From assembly GCA_016169945.1 (NCBI GenBank), contig JADLSH010000395.1:10444001-10508000 (forward strand): DNA of 64,000 nt. Reading direction: 5' to 3'. The notes below the pieces were generated by a model, which was given only the letters and a program-made list of their open reading frames with translations, was not told the DNA's origin and made no database searches. Both the position numbers and the translations under genes were made by a program. The stretch is from Trachythela sp. YZ-2020 (Eukaryota > Cnidaria > Anthozoa > Malacalcyonacea > Clavulariidae). Shown here in pieces: positions 58,256 to 64,000 of this stretch. Position 1 is the stretch's first letter. Each line of letters begins with the position of its first letter.

Positions 58256-60349
58256 TCAGTGGTCCGCTTTTGTTCCTGTTCCTCGACACCCGTCGATGAA
58301 CCGTTTTACATAAGCAGTTATTCGTAGAAGTCTCCAGTAATTGGTGCTGGTAAGAAGAGAATCTGCCCAATCTTTATCAGCTTTTACGTCTTCTTCAACT
58401 GCCACGTCACCTTCGGTTTCTGAGACTTCCTTGTCGTTCCTTGCGTCTTCTGTTAACATCATCACTTTCGACGTTTTAGCTTTTGCTCTTTCCATCTTTA
58501 CGTTGTTTGTTTCCGATATCTCAGGTTGTGATGGACTCGCGGAATGATCTGCAATCCATTTTGGTCCCTTGAACCACGTTTCGTCAAGCTTATCTGGGGT
58601 ACATCCTCTTGTGCCTAGGTTGCTCGCATCTGCAAAACCATGGATCTCGAAGCAACTTTGACAACGTGTTACAACACATCGTGGAACAGTCAACGTTGGC
58701 TCTTTCGTCAATCCGCTCGTCCATGCTTTCCATTTTTTAACGACCACGTCCGGTACTTCTTCGTCCCAATGTAACTTTAAGAAGCAAACTTCGCTGAAAA
58801 TGATCTTAGCAGTTATAGTAAGGGGAGCACTCCATCCAAGTACATCATAAATACTGTTGATCGCTGATATGATCTTTCGTTTGGTCAACGGACATGTCAC
58901 ATGGATACCGGATGCTAGACTTATAGAAAGCGTGTCTTCGTTCTTGTTCCACGTAACTCCCAGGATCTTGGTTTTCTCGCTTCGTTTTCCACCAACGAGA
59001 CTATCCGCATAACTTGGCTCTTGGTCTGGACCAGGTGAATCCAAAGATTCTACGTTGCTGTGCCATTTGTGTAATGGAAAATTCCCTTTCGAGAGAATTT
59101 TTGTCGACTCTTCCTTGAAAGCAGCTGCTTCCTTTTCTGTATCTCCTCCACCTTGAATGTCATCGACATACGTATCTTCGAGTAAAGACTTGGTGGTATC
59201 AGGATATTGACTCTCAAACGCAGAGACATGCTTTTGGAGTGTAGCACCCAATATGTACGGACTCGATGTTGCTCCGAAAATCACACGCGTAAAACGATAG
59301 TCAGTCACTGTTCGTTCTTCTAGATTGTCATACCACAGAATACGTTGCACGTTCCGATCTTGTTCCTCCACCCAAATTTGCAAGAATGCCTTTTGAATGT
59401 CGCCCGACACACAATATTTCTTGAAACGGTTTCGGACCAATATATCGAACAAAAGAGGTTGGAGAGGTGGACCAGTTTTCAGACAATCGTTCAAGGATGG
59501 GCTTTCCAGGTTAGGCTTCGCTGAACAGTCATACACAATTCTCATCTTGGTAGTTTCTGCATTGTCCCGAATTACTGCCTGATGTGGTACGTAATGAACT
59601 TTCTCCCCCGTAACACCGCTAGGTACTTGCTCGATAATACCTTCTTTGATCTGATCTTGCATAATCTTGTCATACTCTTGCAGCCTTCCAATACGCTCCA
59701 ATTTTTTCACCGTACTTTCCAATCTGGCTTTCGATAAGTTCCGGTTCTCTGGTAGTGGGACATGATCTTCTTTCCAAGGTAATTTCGTTTCATAGCTACC
59801 ATTCTCCATCCTGGTCAACTGCTGTAGGAAATCTTCGTGAATTTGCGCATTCTCTGATTCAGCATCGGTGATTCCCAGAACATCAAGAGAATACAGCTTC
59901 TCAAACTTGGCATTGCTAGATTGTAGCATGAATTGCTTTTCAGCTTCTCGTTCCGATGCCAGTCGTTGACCATACATCGTCCACCCAAATTTTGTGAATT
60001 CCGCTCCTGGATCTTGATCAGGATTGGCACCAAGAACAGGAGGTTCTGTCGTTCGAATTCTTTGGTAATCCGCTGCACCAAGAATGATGTGGACCGGTAT
60101 CATCTCCCTTTTCGTTTCCTCTTCGCTAAATGGAAGCCTTCTCAAACGTGGATATCTTTGTTTGCATTTGCTGACGTTGGGGTTAGGCAGGTAAGTCAAC
60201 ACGTCTTTCCCAGCATTGATACACTTTACATCTAATGAAAAACCTTCGATGGCTTTCGACTCAATCTTGACATTATAGATCTCGACCTTCTTTTTCATCG
60301 TTCCAAACATTTGTTCGATGCATCGATGTTCCATTCGCACAGGCTTCAA
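58256..60349 (-). pseudogene. BEL/Pao protease end, reverse transcriptase and truncated RNase H
   Basis: One open frame of 697 codons. It begins in the protease C-terminal half, then LGAADYQRIRTTEPP, FTKFGWTMYGQ, PHQAVIRDNAETTKMRIVYD, GDIQKAFLQIWVEEQDRN, FGATSSPYILGATL and the active site DTYVDDIQGGGD. LGVTWNKNEDTLSI and SAINSIYDVLGWSAPLTI follow. RNase H opens with IHGFADASN but jumps directly to LGTRGCTPDKLDETWFKGP, so about 150 residues of RNase H are deleted in frame. The deletion keeps the frame open, which is unusual for random decay. Confidence 0.9.
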
Positions 60350-61889
60350 CTTCTGTTTCGTGATAACTTCCGTACAGATGTAAGAGCTTCCGGCCCATGT
60401 CGAACATCACTCGCACCGTTTGGGCTCCGACTTTCGCGAGAACAGTCCCATGTACTGTGGTTGTCTGTTCCATATGTGAACTCAATCCCTTCTCCGATCT
60501 CGAGCTGCCAGCCGGGTCAACCGTAACATGCCGTTCTTCACACAGAGATGTGTGATGTTTTCTTTGGCATTTTTTGCATGTTCCAGACTTGCACACAGAT
60601 GCCAAGTGTCCTTCTCCAGTACAGTTAAAACATAACTTGTTTTCCTTTAATATAGATTTCCGCGAAGCCACGCTCAATACTTTTGAACAGTTACCGCTGA
60701 AATGATCGTTTGAGTTACAATATACGCAGGAAAATCTTCTTTTTGGCTTCCCATCTCCGTCTCGATTAAACATTAGGCTGTCCCTTTTTCGTGTCCGGTT
60801 TCTCCAATTATCTTCTCTTTTTGTCGGATTCTTTTCATCCACTCTCAAAGGATTTCTCTCAACGTATAAACGAAGATTTTCTGTGAGCTCTTCCAAGCCC
60901 CACTCCTCCCATTTGTCGTCTTTCTGTACGAGAATCTCGCGAACCGGCCCAAGCTTGTCTATTAAAGTGTAAACACAGCTTTGCGCAGTTATTAACTTCT
61001 TCATAGTAACCAGAGTTCTCACTATACGAGCCAGCTTGCAATAGAAGTCATGAATGTTACTCAACTGATGGATGCTGGTTATCATTGGAAGTTCCTCCAA
61101 TTCTTTGATTAGTGCCTTGTGTACCTTGACATCTTTCCCATAATTCTGTATAAGAATTCGCTTTGCTTCGTCATATCCGTCTTCTGTATGAGGCAGTCCA
61201 AGGATGTCTTCTCTAGGCTTTTCTTTCACTAACTCCAATAGGTAGTTGAATTTACTTATTTTGGCTATGCCAGATCCATCCACTTCAACCATGAATTGGT
61301 TCCAAAATCTCAACCAATCCTTATACTCCCCGCGGAAAGGTGTTATAGTATACTTTTGGAGTTTTACGCCCAAACTTGTTGATGAAGTGTGGTTTTCTTT
61401 CGACGGTTCTACATAACTGGCTTGAAATTGCTTTTCCATCTCAAGTTTCTGCATAAACCACTGCTCCTCTCTTTTCTGTTGCTCTACCGCAGCCACTTCC
61501 CTTTCTTTCTGCTGGAGCGCTTGGAATTTCATTTGCTCTTCGTTAACTCGCTGTTGAATGTATAATTCATGCTTTAGTTTCTCATGAACTTCCTGATCGT
61601 TAATCTTTTCCATCTGTTTCTTTAATCTTGCACGAATGTCCCTAAAAGGTGCCAAAGAACCCTTGTTCTGCTCGGTCCAACCTTTGATGTAGTCCAGATT
61701 ACTATCTTGGTCCATAAGATAATCCGTTGTTGCGTCTCTTGCTTTCTCTAGTCGGTCTATCAGCTGTCCAACCTGTTCATATGCATGCTTTACATCGTCA
61801 ATTTCATCACTAGTAGTAAACTCTTCTATCTCGCTAATTCGTAGCTCTGCAACTGCTAATCGTTTTTTGAACTTTTCCACTGTAGCCAT
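60273..61889 (-). CDS. BEL/Pao gag with zinc knuckles and protease start
   Basis: From the ATG at 61889 (MATVEKFKKRLAVAEL) a coiled-coil, Glu/Lys-rich region runs to about residue 170. The DUF1759-type capsid region follows: YTITPFRGEYKDWLRFWNQF, FNYLLELVKEKPREDILGLP and ILIQNYGKDVKVHKALIKEL. Zinc knuckles are CVYCNSNDHFSGNC, CFNCTGEGHLASVC and CKKCQRKHHTSLC. The protease begins VHGTVLAKVGAQTVRVMFD. The frame is lost right after MFDMG, where D-T/S-G is expected, and continues one frame over at 60349. The gag itself reads intact. It would form particles that package the element RNA. Confidence 0.9.
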   Translation of the reverse strand: MATVEKFKKRLAVAELRISEIEEFTTSDEIDDVKHAYEQVGQLIDRLEKARDATTDYLMDQDSNLDYIKGWTEQNKGSLAPFRDIRARLKKQMEKINDQEVHEKLKHELYIQQRVNEEQMKFQALQQKEREVAAVEQQKREEQWFMQKLEMEKQFQASYVEPSKENHTSSTSLGVKLQKYTITPFRGEYKDWLRFWNQFMVEVDGSGIAKISKFNYLLELVKEKPREDILGLPHTEDGYDEAKRILIQNYGKDVKVHKALIKELEELPMITSIHQLSNIHDFYCKLARIVRTLVTMKKLITAQSCVYTLIDKLGPVREILVQKDDKWEEWGLEELTENLRLYVERNPLRVDEKNPTKREDNWRNRTRKRDSLMFNRDGDGKPKRRFSCVYCNSNDHFSGNCSKVLSVASRKSILKENKLCFNCTGEGHLASVCKSGTCKKCQRKHHTSLCEERHVTVDPAGSSRSEKGLSSHMEQTTTVHGTVLAKVGAQTVRVMFDMGRKLLHLYGSYHETEVEACANGTSMHRTNVWNDEKEGRDL

Positions 61890-62354
61890 GTTCCCTTTTG
61901 TAGATATAGATAATTTATTCACCTTTGAACTGCTGTCAATCACGTGACTATCCTTCAGTTAAGTTAATCAGTTTATTAAAAGCCGAAATGTGTAATCAAA
62001 CCCAGTAGTTTCCTTTGAATGGCACAAATAAATCGTTGAAAACCATATAAAGTTCGTATAAACCCAGTAAAGTTGCTCGAATGTACCAATATCCCGTAAA
62101 ATATCCAGAAAGTTCGCCGTATAAATCGTATAAATATCGTCCAAATATACGAATTCCCAGTAAACACCGTAATTCACCCAGAAAGGACTCGTTAACTTCG
62201 TGTAAATATCACTTAAATACACAAGTTCCCAGTAAATGTGAAGTTTCACAATAAGTAAATCGCTTAATCACGGTACTAAAGTATAAGTTGCCCAGTAAAT
62301 AACTTACAAATCCACTCAAAACTTCGATATCCTGCCGTTGGTCGCCACTTCTAG

Positions 62355-62655
62355 TGTCGGGAATTTGTCTCAAAAATCACATTTTTTGCGCCCTATGGCC
62401 TCGCTATATGTTTCCCGCGACACTGGATAAAATAATAACTTCCACACTTTTAAAATACAAACATAGTTTTAATCAAAACATATAAAATTGAAAGAAATAT
62501 AAATAAAACAATAGAAAAACCGAATATTCCGTGTTCGCTCAGTAAACTCTCAAAATCATTCGATAATGTCATGGTAACACTGACTTATAAACATAACTGA
62601 AATATGAACTTAAGATAATTAAGTTAAAGTGTCAAACAACTGATCATTTCCAACA
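62355..62655 (-). repeat. BEL/Pao 5' LTR
   Basis: 301 bp, no difference from the 3' LTR seen on a base-by-base read. It contains the retroelement promoter. The primer-binding site starts seven bases downstream on the minus strand. Confidence 0.93.
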
Positions 62656-63235
62656 GCGTTATACAACATCGGTCATCTGTAAAGAGCAATACATTTTTGC
62701 AAGAGGAAATATAGTCCATGTCCAGAGGTCCATGTCTATCGTCTATGCAGAAAAATCAGCGAGTTTATAAATGTGATATACTGACCTGTGTGTCAGTAGT
62801 TCGATCATGCAAAGAATATATATTAGTCATATTATTGCGAAATTTCGGTGATGTTATGTTACGGCTCTTATTATTATTATATATACTGCCAAGAATAATG
62901 TGGTTACTGCGAGAGAAAAAAGCATGAACAACCTGACATAGGATGATATAACTAGTATATCTACGACTACGAAGACATATTTCTTATTCTAACAATTTAC
63001 TGTTCAATTCAGTTATGTTCCAGTGTTAGTACAAAGCAGATAACAAACATTTTCCTTGCGAATAAGAACAATTCAAACTGGTTATGGAATATAGGTAATC
63101 TGGAACATTTACAAAACTTGGGAATAACAGGAAATACGGACTATATAAGCAATGAGGAACTGTATATAGTATTATCTAATTGATAAACAAGTTGGAATGT
63201 AAACGTTGGGGAAGTTGTGTAGGGGACCCCTGTTT
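62656..63235. other. Non-coding spacer
   Basis: AT-rich sequence without genes. The target duplication GCGT occupies 62656-62659. ggatgatataactagtat at about 62940 echoes cgatgatataactagttt at 55060, on the other side of the BEL element, so the two flanks may carry related repeat DNA. Confidence 0.4.
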
Positions 63236-63507
63236 TTTTTATTTAGCTTCGCCAACTAGGGCAGGGTCACCACAACAGCATATGCCAATTACTGTGGGCC
63301 CTTTTACCTAACTCACCCTGTCAACTTCCCCTGTGGGAGGAAACCGGAGTACACAGAGAAAACCAACGACTTTCGGCAGAGCGTTGACTTTACTCTTTTC
63401 ACTTGAGGACTGGGTTTGAGTCGCATTGAGAAAGCTCTCACTGAGACTTAAACCCGTGACCTTAGAGGTGAAAAGCAAGTGCGCTAACCACTTCGCCACT
63501 GAAGCCC
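63236..63507 (-). mobile_element. tRNA-derived SINE
   Basis: On the minus strand the head reads TGGCGAAGTGGTTAGCGC (A box) then GGTCACGGGTTTAAGTC (B box), a tRNA-like RNA polymerase III promoter. The body follows with ccggtttcctcccacagggg and the tail region tgtggtgaccctgcccta. This layout is that of the tRNA-SINEs common in marine invertebrates, moved by LINE machinery. It is full length or nearly so. A partial copy lies at 45950. Confidence 0.85.
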
Positions 63508-64000
63508 GGTTGGTTGGCGTGTGTACGAAGAATACCTAAAAATATGTTTATGATTCGTGAAACGCTTGAGATTATGCTAAAAAGGCAGCATTTACTAAAT
63601 TTTAGGTACGTAACCTACAGTGGTTATCAGGGCCTCCGAGAGGGGGGGGGAGACTTGTCCCGGGTCCCCAAGCTAATAGAGGCCCCATCTTGAATTAAAT
63701 TTAAAGTGCTCATTTAACTGTTGACAATTTATTTCAGTGTCATTATATATGTTTTTCATTAAAGTGTTTCACAACGCTTTGAAGTACTGTATGCCTTAGC
63801 ACAGGTTTTAGTCTTTTCTGCTGTTTGAAAATAATGATCAGCCGATCAGGTCATAGGGGCACTGAAAATTTGGCACTTTGGGGCCGATTTGTATTTTTTT
63901 ACATGTTATATGTCATTTTTTTACCATTAAAATTCTGTAGAATCTTCCTCCAAAGTGCATGAAATGGCATTTCAGAGACTCTGGATTTCAAAAATTGTCT
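63508..64000. other. Non-coding end of window
   Basis: A G-rich patch (gagagggggggggagacttg) at about 63637 followed by tcccgggtccccaagc looks like part of a transposon. No gene is seen. Confidence 0.4.

Larger units (their letters stand above)
56454..62655 (-). mobile_element. BEL/Pao LTR retrotransposon, 6.2 kb, defective
   Basis: Two 301-bp LTRs (56454-56754 and 62355-62655) read identical. They begin TGTTGGAAATG and end CCCGACA on the minus strand. GCGT flanks both sides, a 4-bp target duplication. A primer-binding site (tggcgaccaacggcagg, from 62347 downwards) and a purine tract (agggggagag before the 3' LTR) are in place. Coding order on the minus strand is gag, protease, reverse transcriptase, RNase H remnant, integrase, the BEL/Pao order. 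Internal deletion and frameshifts make it non-autonomous. Confidence 0.93.

Noticed and set aside
63308..63507. Functional tRNA gene
   Set aside because: Only the A and B boxes are tRNA-like; the sequence continues into a SINE body and the acceptor stem cannot be paired.

Overview
This window is eukaryotic and almost certainly metazoan. It is AT-rich, it has GT-AG introns whose exon phases agree, and it is packed with eukaryotic transposons of many superfamilies. Several families I recognise from memory (a PHD-finger/Zn family, Mutator-like transposases with an exonuclease tail, multicopy alpha-kinases, a THAP/P element) are expanded in cnidarians, so a cnidarian is my best guess. That is inference, not proof. 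I see no convincing, fully intact single-copy host gene. Nearly every protein-coding stretch is a transposon gene, a transposon-linked gene, or a gene with at least one lesion.

Layout. 1-13.5 kb: a broken PHD-finger gene, a deleted Mutator-like copy, a LINE scrap, a fold-back element and a TATAGAATATTC palindrome cluster. 13.5-22.2 kb: a four-exon CACTA/EnSpm-type transposase pseudogene on the minus strand. It is divergent, across only 164 bp, from a phase-consistent four-exon plus-strand gene with one internal TAA; nested MITEs fill its introns. 22.6-27.0 kb: two kilobase-scale minisatellite arrays of the same unit in opposite orientation, around a unique spacer that carries a protein-kinase glycine-loop exon.

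27.6-39.8 kb is the most interesting region. A short retroelement (gag and protease-like parts, short terminal direct repeats, minus strand) is split by a 10,230-bp transposon at 28126-38355. That transposon has 52-bp perfect terminal inverted repeats starting TAT and ending ATA, a 6-bp target duplication (CTTGAG), and long subterminal inverted arms that carry repeated palindromic motifs. It holds a six-exon DDE integrase-like transposase gene on the plus strand and, converging on it, a two-exon alpha-kinase gene on the minus strand. A 5'-truncated LINE lies between their 3' ends, and further MITEs have landed in the left arm and in transposase intron 1. The 6-bp duplication and TAY/RTA ends match what I recall of the IS3EU superfamily. 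An alpha-kinase as cargo is the novel part.

41.1-43.7 kb: a Mutator-like transposase joined to a DEDDh-type exonuclease. 46.05-50.4 kb: a structurally complete P element (31-bp TIRs, 8-bp duplication, THAP domain plus P transposase) with a few lesions. 50.8-53.3 kb: a piggyBac-like pseudogene split by a 619-bp MITE. 54.9-55.6 kb: a 16-bp minisatellite and a MITE with a 10-bp duplication. 56.45-62.66 kb: a BEL/Pao LTR retrotransposon whose two 301-bp LTRs read identical although its coding region is deleted and frameshifted. 63.2-63.5 kb: a tRNA-derived SINE.

The genes do not form a pathway. The window is a record of nested insertions, and their order can be read from target-site duplications.
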